Source: Bradyrhizobium erythrophlei (lineage in GTDB: Bacteria; Pseudomonadota; Alphaproteobacteria; Rhizobiales; Xanthobacteraceae). From it: a stretch of 64,000 nucleotides of DNA. Shown here in pieces: positions 56,366 through 64,000 of the stretch. Within the stretch, counting starts at the first letter, position 1; the number at the start of each line of letters is the position of its first letter. Both the position numbers and the translations under genes were made by a program. The stretch spans positions 5,906,501-5,970,500 of the forward strand of contig NZ_LT670849.1 in assembly GCF_900142985.1 (NCBI RefSeq), given 5' to 3'. The notes below the pieces were generated by a model. It made no database searches. It was not told the DNA's origin and saw only the letters and a program-made list of their open reading frames with translations.

Positions 56366-56638
56366 TCATCGGCTGCGAGTTGCGGTCTTCGGCCTCTCGG
56401 CCGGCCGGTTGTTTGCCTTGAGCCGCTCCTCGATGGTCGGCAACGGGTCGCTACCGCCGGCGGCCTTCCATGCGGCCACCAGCGCAGCGAGTTCCGTCCT
56501 CATAGCGATCAGCCGGAGTGCGGAATCCGTACTGTCCAGATCATTACGGATCTGGTCGTGCATGGCGTCCTCGACGCCTACCATCTCAGCCCGCAAGGAT
56601 CTGATCTTGCGGCGGATTTCATTAATTCGGTTGTCCAT
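56366..56638 (-). CDS. Small coiled-coil protein, copy 1 of a tandem set
   Basis: 90 residues from ATG 56638: INEIRRKIRSLRAEMVGVED, then LDSTDSALRLIAMRTELAALV and a basic tail with KANNRPAERPKTATRSR. It is the first of three related genes in the minus-strand series. The longer frame to 57031 overlaps the plus-strand DUF3072 gene and is rejected. Function unknown. Confidence 0.55.
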   Translation of the reverse strand: MDNRINEIRRKIRSLRAEMVGVEDAMHDQIRNDLDSTDSALRLIAMRTELAALVAAWKAAGGSDPLPTIEERLKANNRPAERPKTATRSR

Positions 56639-56701
56639 GGGCTTATAAGAACAAAAAGAGAACATAGAGTCAAGCGGCACATATATAAAGAGAGACGGAA
56701 A

Positions 56702-56902
56702 ATGAAAGCCATGGTTACGAAATACGGTGGGGTCGCAGGCCGCCTTGACGGCCCTATGACGCGAGCCCAGGCCTTGCGGCTGAAGAGCTTGGCCGAGGAG
56801 GCCTATCAGCCCAAACAGTACGCGCCGAATTTGAGCTCTGGCGAAGCCGCACGGCGCATCGATGCGTTGAAAACGGAGATCGCGCTGGCGGATTCCTTCT
56901 AG
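56702..56902 (+). CDS. DUF3072 protein
   Basis: 66 residues from ATG 56702 after GAGAGACGG. The pattern MTRAQALRLKSLAEEA, QYAPNLSSGEAARRIDAL fits DUF3072, small proteins of unknown role found widely in actinobacteria and rhizobia. It is transcribed divergently from the coiled-coil gene set. Confidence 0.65.
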   Translation: MKAMVTKYGGVAGRLDGPMTRAQALRLKSLAEEAYQPKQYAPNLSSGEAARRIDALKTEIALADSF

Positions 56903-57066
56903 CTCTGAAGCAGCGAGTGGGCGCCTCGGTTCGCACCGAAAATATCCGGATGGAAGCGCTGAGTCGTCCACAATGCGGCCATTGGATGCTGGGCCCACGC
57001 TGGCGCTATTTCTGCGACTCACGCTAAGCAATTGTCTCTATCGGCTCGAATGCGCGAAGGAATAAG

Positions 57067-57264
57067 ATGGTTGGAATGACCCGTGAACTGCCCGATCAAG
57101 GTTATGCGCTCGAAGTTGATGGCCGGATGAAAGCAGAATTCGCCACTAGGGACGGCGCCAAGGCAGGTGGGGAAGAGCTGAAGAGGCGCTTTCCCAATCT
57201 CCTGGTTAGAATCTACGACGCACAGACAAGGACGCGAGAAGAAATCTCGCTTCAAGGGTTCTAA
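57067..57264 (+). CDS. Small hypothetical protein
   Basis: 65 residues from ATG 57067 after AAGGAA. Beta-alpha-beta type sequence (YALEVDGRMKAEFATRDGA; LLVRIYDAQTRTREEI). No function known; similar small proteins seem common in Bradyrhizobium. Confidence 0.55.
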   Translation: MVGMTRELPDQGYALEVDGRMKAEFATRDGAKAGGEELKRRFPNLLVRIYDAQTRTREEISLQGF

Positions 57265-57401
57265 CGACGCTGGATGCGCATGCGGCGACGGGGGCGTCCG
57301 CTTTCGCGGACCAGGCTCTCGTGAACCGCACCGCAATTGCGTCGCGGCCTTGCGGCGTCGATCCTTCGCGCAAGAACAGTTCAGGCTTTCGTCAGCGGGC
57401 C

Positions 57402-57451
57402 AATAAAAAACCGGACCTTTATGCAGCCGCCGCCGTCTGCGCAAAGGTCCG
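57402..57451 (-). terminator. Rho-independent terminator on the minus strand
   Basis: CGGACCTTT (57412-57420) and AAAGGTCCG (57443-57451) form a perfect 9-bp stem. Read on the minus strand the hairpin is followed by GGTTTTTTATTG. It lies about 110 bp downstream of the minus-strand H1-like gene at 57560-57640 and probably ends its transcript. Confidence 0.75.
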
Positions 57452-57559
57452 ATCTTGTCTTGTCTCCTCGATATCCGAAGGCCTGTAGAGGCCCCTTTCA
57501 GATCTCTGAAGAGAACTATTTAGGTCCGGATTTCGATCCGGAGCAGCACTTTCTCGTCG

Positions 57560-57640
57560 TTACTTCTTCCGCGACGTCTTCTTTGCCACCTTCTTGGTAG
57601 CTTTCGCGCTCTTCTTTGCCTTCTTCGCTTTCTTTGCCAT
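57560..57640 (-). CDS. 26-residue Lys/Ala-rich histone-H1-like peptide
   Basis: ATG 57640 to TAA 57560 encodes MAKKAKKAKKSAKATKKVAK and KTSRKK: 14 Lys and 6 Ala of 26 residues, resembling the tail of histone H1 or the repeats of bacterial H1-like proteins. AGAGGA precedes the ATG at good distance and a terminator follows. It would bind DNA or RNA non-specifically. Confidence 0.65.
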   Translation of the reverse strand: MAKKAKKAKKSAKATKKVAKKTSRKK

Positions 57641-58045
57641 GTGGTCCTCTGAAAAAATTGGCTCAGTAGTCGCGCGCATGTCGTGCATCGACATGCACAC
57701 CACCGAGACGATATCACGAAAGCAAAATTGATACCAACGAGTCGTGAAGTCGCTAATGTGTCGCTCGCCGGAGGCACTCGTCCGCGGGCCCCGCCGTCAT
57801 TGCATTCCGGCGTCGCTATCACTGTCCCGCGTTCGGGTGCCTTATTAACCGGTCTCGCGACTGCAGTCGGTCCCGCGTCCCGCCAAGAGGCGGCGCTATG
57901 CTGACGCTCCTGCGGCTGCCTCTTTTCCTGCGGGCTTGCGCCCGCAAAGGCCTGGCTTCGCCTGATTTGGGAAGCCTTGGATGTTCCGTAGCTTCCGTTC
58001 GCGCGTGGATCGAGCATCGCAGAGTGAGAGGTTGGCCGATTTTTC
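57641..58045. other. Intergenic region between the H1-like gene and the DUF932 leader
   Basis: About 400 bp. It must hold the minus-strand H1-like promoter and the plus-strand DUF932 promoter. No gene or clear promoter pair could be supported. Confidence 0.45.
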
Positions 58046-58101
58046 CGTGACGGGTTGGAGGTCGCGAGAGAGGCTTGCGGCGCCCGTCATGGAGATAACC
58101 C
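58046..58101 (+). promoter_or_regulatory. Structured leader upstream of DUF932 (copy 1)
   Basis: Outer stem GACGGG (58049-58054) with CCCGTC (58083-58088); inner stem CGC/GCG (58063-58065, 58077-58079) around GAGAGAGGCTT. The ribosome site GGAGATAA and ATG follow directly. The same arrangement precedes parB at 59399, with different inner-stem bases that still pair. Confidence 0.6.
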
Positions 58102-59298
58102 ATGACCCAGCTGAATATAGTGGATGCCCCTCGCGGAGAGCGCGGTGGCTACAGGGTGGATGTGAACCGCGGGGAGCGGATTGGCCGCGTGTCCTCGGAA
58201 TGGTTTTCGCGGCCGGCCGACGAACGGTACCTGTCACTCTCGGAATTGCACGCCGTGGTGCGCGGCCGCGCCGAGCGAAGCAGGACCCGTACGGCCGAAA
58301 CTGCGTCGATCCGGGTGGAAGCCAACCGTGGCGACGCGGAGCGACTGACTCTGATGCTGCCAGGCGAGGACATGCCCCTCGCACCCACGCACTGGAGCTT
58401 TGGTCAGCTCACAACGATGGTCGGCGCGCCGGCCACCTATCTGCGCGAGCTGCCAGCCTCGCTCGCCGCCATCAATCTTCAGTACGGGCTGACGTCGCAC
58501 CGCGCCGAATTGATCAAAACCCTCGAGGTCGAGGACGGACGCGTTGAGCTGCGCGCTATCACCGGCCCCGACTACGGGCGCATCTACGACCACGAACTGG
58601 TTGCCGCCGTGCAGCGGATCGCCGGCAACGGCACCGGTGATACACGCTGGAAGGTGCCCGGTGTGCTCGACTGGTCGACGGGTGTCTACAACCCACACGT
58701 CGACATCACGAAAAACACCACCACGCTGTACGCCTCGGACCGAGATGTGTTCCTGTTTCTGGTCGACGACTTGAATCCGATCGAGGCGGGGAAACTGGCG
58801 GACGGTTCGCCTGACCTCTACTTTCGCGGCTTCTATTGCTGGAATTCCGAGGTCGGTGCCAAGACGCTTGGTATTGCGAGTTTCTATCTTCGGGCCGTCT
58901 GCCAGAATCGCAATCTCTGGGGCGTCGAGGATTTCGAGGAAATCACCATCCGCCACTCCAAATACGCCGCCTCCCGATTTGCCCACGAGGCGTCCCCGGC
59001 GCTCACGCGTTTCGCAAATTCTTCGCCGATGCCGTTCGTCAACGGCATTAAGACCGCGCGCGAGCGAATCGTCGCACGGACCGACGACGAGCGAACTGAA
59101 TTCTTGCGCAAGCGCGGCTTTGGGAAGTCGGAGACGGCCAAGATCATCGAGACGGTGCTCGCCGAGGAGGGCCGCAAGCCCGAAAGCATCTTCGACTTCG
59201 TGCAGGGCATTACTGCAGTTGCCCGGGACAAGCCCCATCAGGATGCCCGGCTCGATCTCGAGGCGCGGGCGAAGAAGCTTCTCGACCGAGTGGCCTGA
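58102..59298 (+). CDS. DUF932 plasmid/phage-related protein
   Basis: 398 residues. HWSFGQLTTMVGAPATYLREL, ALRAITGPDYGRIYDHELV-type and GFYCWNSEVGAKTLGIASFYLRAVCQNRNLWG features are those of DUF932, a family carried by plasmids, ICEs and phages near ParB and Toprim genes. Its biochemical role is unknown. It lies directly upstream of parB. Confidence 0.85.
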   Translation: MTQLNIVDAPRGERGGYRVDVNRGERIGRVSSEWFSRPADERYLSLSELHAVVRGRAERSRTRTAETASIRVEANRGDAERLTLMLPGEDMPLAPTHWSFGQLTTMVGAPATYLRELPASLAAINLQYGLTSHRAELIKTLEVEDGRVELRAITGPDYGRIYDHELVAAVQRIAGNGTGDTRWKVPGVLDWSTGVYNPHVDITKNTTTLYASDRDVFLFLVDDLNPIEAGKLADGSPDLYFRGFYCWNSEVGAKTLGIASFYLRAVCQNRNLWGVEDFEEITIRHSKYAASRFAHEASPALTRFANSSPMPFVNGIKTARERIVARTDDERTEFLRKRGFGKSETAKIIETVLAEEGRKPESIFDFVQGITAVARDKPHQDARLDLEARAKKLLDRVA

Positions 59299-59393
59299 CT
59301 CCCGTCGCCGTCGCGGCGAATTTTCGCCCGGAATCCAATCTTCTCGTTTCTGCGTTCGGCGTCGCCCTCCAGAGGAAGAGGGCGGCGCTCGGC

Positions 59394-59454
59394 TTCGTGA
59401 CGGGTCAGGAGGTCCAGAGAGAGGCTCTGGATCGCCCGTCGCGGAGAAAGTTTG
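59394..59454 (+). promoter_or_regulatory. Structured leader upstream of parB (copy 2)
   Basis: Outer stem GACGGG (59399-59404) with CCCGTC (59435-59440); inner stem CCAGAG (59414-59419) with CTCTGG (59425-59430) and loop AGAGG. It shares CGTGACGGGT, GGAGGTC and GAGAGAGGCT with copy 1, and the inner stem differs by paired changes, as a conserved RNA would. Confidence 0.6.
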
Positions 59455-61581
59455 ATGTCCAAATCTGTTCAGAAGATTACCCTCAGTCAGTCTCGGGACA
59501 TTCCGTTCAACAAACTGGTGCTGAGCCAGTCCAATGTCCGCCGCATCAAGGCGGGCGTCTCGATCGAGGAACTCGCGCAGGATATCGCGCGGCGCACGCT
59601 CCTTCAGAGTCTCACCGTGCGGGCGGTTCTTGATGACGAGGGCGCGGAAACCGGCATGTTCGAAGTGCCTGCTGGCGGACGGCGTTATCGGGCGCTTGAG
59701 CTCCTGGTCAAGCAGAAGCGGCTTGCGCGTACCGCACTGATCCCTTGCGTCGTGCGGACGGAAGGTTTGGCTGAAGAGGATTCGCTCGCCGAAAACGTTC
59801 AGCGCGCGCCACTGCACCCGCTCGATCAGTTCCGTGCCTTCCGCGATTTGCGCGAGAAAGGCACGGGCGAGGAGGAGATCGCGGCCGTCTTCTTTGTCAG
59901 CGTCCAGGTGGTCAAGCAGCGGCTCAAGCTTGCCGCGGTCTCGTCAAAGCTGCTGGACATCTATGCCGAGGACGGCATGACTCTCGACCAGCTGATGGCA
60001 TTCACTGTCAATCCGGATCACGAGCGCCAGGAGCAGGTATGGGAAGCGCTTCAACGCTCCCACAATAAAGAGCCATACTACGTCCGACGCCTTCTGACCG
60101 AGGGCGCCGTGCGAGCTTCGGACAAGCGCGCCCAGTTTGTGGGGATCGAGGCCTATGAGACCGCCGGCGGCGACGTCATGCGGGATCTGTTCCAGCAGGA
60201 TGACGGCGGCTGGTTGCAGAATCCCGTGCTGCTCGACCGTCTCGTTGCCGAGAAGCTGGAGCGTGAGGCTGATAGTGTTCGCGGGGAAAACTGGAAGTGG
60301 ATCGAAGTCGCCATCGACCTCCCTTACGGTCACGCTTACGGGCTGCGCCAGATCACGGGCGAGCCAGTCGCGATGAGCGAGGAGGAGGTCGCCACGGCCG
60401 AAGCCTTGCGGGCCGAATCCGAGCGTCTTGAGCAAGCTCATGCGGACGCCGATGAACTCCCCGAGGAAGTCGACTTGCGGCTCGGCGAAATTGAGACCGC
60501 TCTTGCCGCACTCGATGATCGGCCGGTCAGGTACGACCCTGAGGAGATCGCGCGTGCCGGTGTCTTCGTCAGCATCGACGGATCGGGAGAGCTGCGGGTC
60601 GAACGCGGGTACGTCCGTCCCGAAGATGAACCAGCGCTTCCGCAAGCTGAGCCGGCAACTGACCCGGAAACGAGCAGCGCTGCCGCTGGCTCAGCACTGC
60701 CAGACACGGATGAGGTGCGGGCGGGCATGTCAGTCGCTCAGGAGCAGCCTGAGGAAGAGGGGGGCATCAAGCCGATCCCTGATCGGTTGATGACCGAACT
60801 CACGGCGTATCGCACGCTCGCCTTGCGCGATGCGCTGGCCCAACATCCTGATGTGGCGTTCCTGGCAGCGCTGCATGCGCTCTGCCTGAAGCTGTTCTAC
60901 CGTTACACGCCCGAGTCCTGTCTTGAGATCGACGTGAAAAGCGTGGTCTTCGGTGGCCAGGCGCCCGGTCTTAACGACACTGCCATCGCCAAGGCAGTTG
61001 ACGAACGGCACCAGCGGTGGTCGGAGCAGTTGCCGCGCGAGTCGGCCGAGCTCTGGGATGCGCTCATCGCCTTCGATCCTGACAGCCGTGATGCGCTGTT
61101 CGCCCATTGCGTCGCACTCAGCGTCAACGCCGTGTTTGAACCCTGGAATCGGCGACCGCATGCGCTTGCTCACGCCGACCGCATCGCCGAAGCGGTTAGC
61201 CTCGACATCGTGGCTGCGGGCTGGTCGCCAACCGTCGATAACTATTTCGGCCGTGTGACGAAGACACGCATCGTCGAAGCTGTCCGCGAAGCCAAGGGCG
61301 AAACCGCTGCCCAACTCATCGAACACCTGAAGAAGAGCGAGATGGCGGAGCGGGCCGAAGCGCTGCTCGCCGGCTCTAGCTGGCTTCCGGAGCCGTTGCG
61401 CACGCCTGGTCAGGTGACCGGAGCGCCTTCTCCGATCTCTGAAGTCAGGGAGTGCTCATCCGCCGGCTCGGTCGGAGAGGAATCGGCGGTGACCGGATAC
61501 GAAACGGCCATTGGCGATTCTGAGCTGGCGGTCGAGGATGTGTTCGTTCCGGCAGAACAGCCGCTGGTCGCGGCTGAGTGA
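59455..61581 (+). CDS. ParB/Spo0J-family partition-like protein
   Basis: 708 residues. The N-terminal ParB nuclease-like domain has LVLSQSNVRRIKAGVSIEEL, VPAGGRRYRALELL and ENVQRAPLHPLDQFRAF; a helix-turn-helix follows (EEEIAAVFFVSVQVVKQRL). The long C-terminal part is acidic and specific to this plasmid/ICE clade. No ParA lies next to it, so a role in gene control or element upkeep is as likely as partition. Confidence 0.87.
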   Translation: MSKSVQKITLSQSRDIPFNKLVLSQSNVRRIKAGVSIEELAQDIARRTLLQSLTVRAVLDDEGAETGMFEVPAGGRRYRALELLVKQKRLARTALIPCVVRTEGLAEEDSLAENVQRAPLHPLDQFRAFRDLREKGTGEEEIAAVFFVSVQVVKQRLKLAAVSSKLLDIYAEDGMTLDQLMAFTVNPDHERQEQVWEALQRSHNKEPYYVRRLLTEGAVRASDKRAQFVGIEAYETAGGDVMRDLFQQDDGGWLQNPVLLDRLVAEKLEREADSVRGENWKWIEVAIDLPYGHAYGLRQITGEPVAMSEEEVATAEALRAESERLEQAHADADELPEEVDLRLGEIETALAALDDRPVRYDPEEIARAGVFVSIDGSGELRVERGYVRPEDEPALPQAEPATDPETSSAAAGSALPDTDEVRAGMSVAQEQPEEEGGIKPIPDRLMTELTAYRTLALRDALAQHPDVAFLAALHALCLKLFYRYTPESCLEIDVKSVVFGGQAPGLNDTAIAKAVDERHQRWSEQLPRESAELWDALIAFDPDSRDALFAHCVALSVNAVFEPWNRRPHALAHADRIAEAVSLDIVAAGWSPTVDNYFGRVTKTRIVEAVREAKGETAAQLIEHLKKSEMAERAEALLAGSSWLPEPLRTPGQVTGAPSPISEVRECSSAGSVGEESAVTGYETAIGDSELAVEDVFVPAEQPLVAAE

Positions 61582-61607
61582 CCTAAGGAGCCACCGTCAC
61601 TCTCGAA

Positions 61608-61636
61608 GGCCCGCCGCCACCGGCGGGCCTTTTTTC
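61608..61636 (+). terminator. Rho-independent terminator after parB
   Basis: GGCCCGCCG (61608-61616), loop CCAC, CGGCGGGCC (61621-61629), then six T. It lies 27 bp after the parB stop and just before the Toprim gene, so the Toprim gene needs read-through or its own promoter. Confidence 0.85.
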
Positions 61637-61654
61637 TTATCGGGGAACAGGACC

Positions 61655-62704
61655 ATGTCAAACCAGGCATCCGATCTTGCCCGGCGGCTTGCCGAACAGG
61701 CCGAACTGGTCTGTCGCCATTATCTCTCCAACGGTCGGCGTGTCGGGCACTACTGGATCGTCGGAGATGTTCGGAATGCACCCGGGCGATCAACGTTTAT
61801 TCGCTTGCGCGGGCCTGGCGCGGGGAAGGGGGCCGCGGGCAAGTGGACCGACGCGGCGACCGGTGAGCACGGCGATCTGCTCGACGTCATCAGGGAAAGC
61901 TGTGGTCTTCTTGAATTCGGCGATGTCCTTGCCGAGGCCCGTCGCTTTCTCAGTCTGCCGCGGCTCGAGCGTGAGGTGCAAACGACATCTCCGATCACAC
62001 CCGCTCCTCGCGGCTCACCGGAATCAGCGAGACGCCTGTTTGCGATGTCGAAGCCCATTCACGGCACGATCGCTGAGGCCTATCTTCGAACGCGCGGCAT
62101 TTTGGCATTGCACGAGACCACAAGTCTTCGCTTCCATCCGCGCTGCTACTACACACCGGGCCAGCATTTGCCGACAGAGACCTGGCCGGCCCTCATCGCC
62201 GCGGTCACAACCCTCGATGGCATTATCTCCGGCGTTCATCGAACCTGGCTTGATCCGTCCGGTAGTGGCAAGGCGCCAATTGACACGCCACGTCGCGCGA
62301 TGGGCTTTTTGCTGGGCAACGCCGTTCGCTTTGGAGAGGTCGACGACGTGCTTGCCGCCGGCGAAGGTATTGAGACGATGCTATCTCTCCGCTGTGCGCT
62401 ACCGACCTTGGCGACGGCTGCTGCCCTTTCCGCCAATCATCTCGCAGCCATGTTGCTGCCATCAGGCCTCCGCAGGCTCTATATCGCTCGCGACCTCGAC
62501 GACGCCGGAGAGGCGGCGCAGACGGTTCTGGCCCGACGCGCAGCAGCCGCAGGCATCGAAGCGATCGCGTTGTCGCCACGCCTGGGTGACTTCAACGAAG
62601 ATCTGCACGTCTTCGGCCTCGATGCCCTTCGGGCAGCATTACGAATTCAGCTGGCACCCGAGGACGTCTCCCGCTTTCTGCTCTTGCCGGCCACTGTCGT
62701 ATAG
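61655..62704 (+). CDS. Toprim-domain protein (DUF7146-type, primase-like)
   Basis: 349 residues from ATG 61655; a start inside parB is rejected. The N-terminal half resembles DUF7146 (GDVRNAPGRSTFIRLRG, GKWTDAATGEHGDLLDVI). The C-terminal Toprim domain has AAGEGIETMLSL and IARDLDDAGE with the acidic catalytic residues. Such proteins are plasmid- and phage-borne and probably act in replication. Confidence 0.85.
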   Translation: MSNQASDLARRLAEQAELVCRHYLSNGRRVGHYWIVGDVRNAPGRSTFIRLRGPGAGKGAAGKWTDAATGEHGDLLDVIRESCGLLEFGDVLAEARRFLSLPRLEREVQTTSPITPAPRGSPESARRLFAMSKPIHGTIAEAYLRTRGILALHETTSLRFHPRCYYTPGQHLPTETWPALIAAVTTLDGIISGVHRTWLDPSGSGKAPIDTPRRAMGFLLGNAVRFGEVDDVLAAGEGIETMLSLRCALPTLATAAALSANHLAAMLLPSGLRRLYIARDLDDAGEAAQTVLARRAAAAGIEAIALSPRLGDFNEDLHVFGLDALRAALRIQLAPEDVSRFLLLPATVV

Positions 62705-62824
62705 GCGCAGTTGGCGTCATCAACGTCGACAGCCCGGTCGCGGCGGCCCGATGCCGGAGAGGCGCGACCACGGCCTTCTAGAGGGCGATCGGACGGCCGG
62801 CGGGTGCGGGCCGGCAATGGCTGC

Positions 62825-62920
62825 GGTGGCGGCTATTTTCCGCCGCGCGCCGTCGACGAGATGACGGCTGTCGACGGGTCAAATGCGCGCTTTGCATCGC
62901 GAAGCAAAATAGCCGCCACC
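62825..62920. repeat. Nested inverted repeat in the Toprim-DUF2493 gap
   Basis: Outer arms GGTGGCGGCTATTTT (62825-62839) and AAAATAGCCGCCACC (62906-62920) are perfect complements 66 bp apart. Inside, CCGTCGAC (62850-62857) and GTCGACGG (62870-62877) form a second perfect stem. The whole fills much of the 342-bp gap 62705-63046, which has no gene. It could be a protein-binding site, an origin-like element or a mobile palindromic repeat. Confidence 0.65.
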
Positions 62921-63046
62921 TCTGCCATCCTCCGCTGGCGCTTCGGCCCTCCGCTATCGCTCCGGGTGCTGGCCCGTCCCGCCCACCGTCTGAGTGATCG
63001 CCACGAAGGCCGCGATGGGCGCGGCCGAACCGGCAAAGGACCTCCA

Positions 63047-63970
63047 ATGACCGATCATGACGACATCGAACTGCCGCACGCGTCATCTGCCACCGACCTC
63101 GTCCTCAGCGAATTGCAGCTTTTTGGCTACCGTCCATTCGATGACCAGCCCGATCCGAGACCGCTCCCCGAAGGTAAGATGATCGCTGGCGCGATCGCCG
63201 ACATCTTCGACGCCCTGGTTGCGACCTTGAGCGACACACGGCTCGAACCGGACCTTCCGGACCTGCTCTGGTCGACAGTCAATCTCTTCCACCGCGCTAT
63301 AGACCGAATTAGCCGTCAGCTCGATGACAATGAGCAGGCCCAACGGAAAAGCCAGCGCGAGCAGAACGGCTCGGAAGTGCAGTCGGTCGAGCTCGAGCGC
63401 CTAACGGCAGAAGGCATCTCATTGATCGAACGCCGCAACTGCCTCGAGGTCTTCCGGGATCAGGCCATCGAACGCTTTGAGCTCCACACGGGTTCATCCT
63501 GGCGCCCTCGATCAGGATCGCTGGTCAATCACCGCGCGTTCACCGCAGCAATGATCGACTCCCGAGACTTCATCGCCGCCAAGCGTCGCGCCGAGACCGA
63601 GGTCATGTTGCCAGCAGGGCCGAAGATCGCACTCACGGGCGGTCTCGATTTCAACGACCATCATCTGATCTGGGATCGCCTCGACAGGGTTCATGCCAAG
63701 CATCCCGACATGGTCCTGATCCATGGTGGCTCGCCAAAGGGCGCCGAGCTAATCGCTTCAAAATGGGCGACCACCCGCAAGGTCCCACAGGTTGCCTTCA
63801 GGCCAGACTGGACGAAGCACGCCAAGGCAGCACCCTTCAAGCGCAACGACGCCATGATCGAACTGCTGCCCATAGGCGTCATGCATTTCCCGGGCACGGG
63901 AATCCAGGACAATCTCGCCGACAAGGCGAAGCGGCTGGGCATCGCCGTCTGGAAATTTGACGGCAAATAG
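63047..63970 (+). CDS. DUF2493 (SLOG/YspA-like) protein
   Basis: 307 residues from ATG 63047; the frame extends to 62711 but that part crosses the inverted repeat and is arginine-rich shadow sequence. The C-terminal 115 residues (KIALTGGLDFNDHHLIWDRL, LIHGGSPKGAELIASKWA) are DUF2493, a Rossmann-like SLOG-clan domain thought to bind nucleotide-derived ligands. The N-terminal half is helical. It is part of the element backbone. Confidence 0.85.
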   Translation: MTDHDDIELPHASSATDLVLSELQLFGYRPFDDQPDPRPLPEGKMIAGAIADIFDALVATLSDTRLEPDLPDLLWSTVNLFHRAIDRISRQLDDNEQAQRKSQREQNGSEVQSVELERLTAEGISLIERRNCLEVFRDQAIERFELHTGSSWRPRSGSLVNHRAFTAAMIDSRDFIAAKRRAETEVMLPAGPKIALTGGLDFNDHHLIWDRLDRVHAKHPDMVLIHGGSPKGAELIASKWATTRKVPQVAFRPDWTKHAKAAPFKRNDAMIELLPIGVMHFPGTGIQDNLADKAKRLGIAVWKFDGK

Positions 63971-64000
63971 CCGCCGTCTTGCTTCCACACCACCGGCGGA

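Noticed and set aside
56309..56701. Plus-strand extension of the DUF3072 gene
   Set aside because: It lies antisense to the coiled-coil gene at 56366-56638; the ATG at 56702 with its own ribosome site gives the family length.
58234..59817. A 527-codon minus-strand frame across DUF932 and the parB start
   Set aside because: Antisense shadow of two well-supported genes in GC-rich DNA, without recognisable motifs.
62711..63046. N-terminal extension of the DUF2493 protein
   Set aside because: It crosses the nested inverted repeat and is Arg-rich low-quality sequence; ATG 63047 has normal protein sequence after it.
1..64000. CRISPR array or cas genes
   Set aside because: No set of regularly spaced repeats of CRISPR length and no Cas-like proteins were seen; the 12-bp-spaced repeats at 22.4 kb are too short.

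Overview
The window looks like the chromosome of a Bradyrhizobium-type alphaproteobacterium (Nitrobacteraceae, close to Oligotropha, Afipia and Rhodopseudomonas). The GC-rich coding, the form I aerobic CO dehydrogenase cluster in the order seen in Oligotropha, the hut cluster and the accessory plasmid/ICE backbone genes (DUF932, ParB, Toprim, DUF2493) all fit. This is inferred from protein families; no database was searched.

Region 1 (1-8.1 kb, minus strand): coxC-coxM-coxS-coxL-coxD-coxE-coxF. It encodes an aerobic Mo-Cu CO dehydrogenase (CoxMSL), its maturation factors (CoxD MoxR ATPase, CoxE VWA protein, CoxF XdhC-like) and a membrane MHYT-LytTR regulator (CoxC). coxF runs off the left edge.

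Region 2 (8.9-12.2 kb): a strip of gene decay. A small membrane gene, a PLP-dependent gamma-lyase and a DUF3750 gene each carry one frameshift, and only the C-terminal part of a large serine recombinase remains.

Region 3 (12.7-22.1 kb): histidine use. A nitrate/taurine-type ABC importer with a candidate sigma-54 promoter, then hutC-hutF, run divergently from hutI-hutH-hutU. A HutC-type palindrome lies between hutF and hutI. hutG is not in the window.

Region 4 (22.26 kb to the right edge): an integrated accessory region. It opens with the 3' half of a tRNA-Gly(TCC) gene used as an att site, three 12-bp-spaced repeats and a tyrosine integrase. Then come a Gabija pair (OLD-TOPRIM nuclease and UvrD helicase), an AddAB-like helicase-nuclease pair, a RES/Xre-type toxin-antitoxin pair, a type I Mokosh pair (PLD nuclease; degenerate kinase fused to SF1 helicase), a ku gene broken by an amber codon, and small genes.

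The most unusual part is 45.39-51.92 kb, a tightly packed plus-strand operon for which I know no name. It encodes an acyl-carrier-like protein with a DSK serine, an XRE repressor, an ImmA metallopeptidase carrying a chagasin-like (papain-inhibitor) tail, a papain-like cysteine protease, a thymidylate-synthase-like protein, an alpha-helical protein, a membrane-anchored dUTPase/dCTP-deaminase-like protein, a 5-hmdU DNA kinase-like protein, a three-helix membrane protein and a holo-ACP synthase. A palindrome overlaps its promoter. My reading is a repressor-controlled nucleotide or DNA-base modification system with carrier-protein chemistry and a built-in protease/inhibitor pair.

The right end (51.9-64 kb) has a PrtN regulator, a minus-strand run (small coiled-coil genes, thermonuclease, SRAP, UvrD helicase), a 26-residue histone-H1-like gene, and the DUF932-ParB-Toprim-DUF2493 backbone with a structured leader repeated before DUF932 and ParB.
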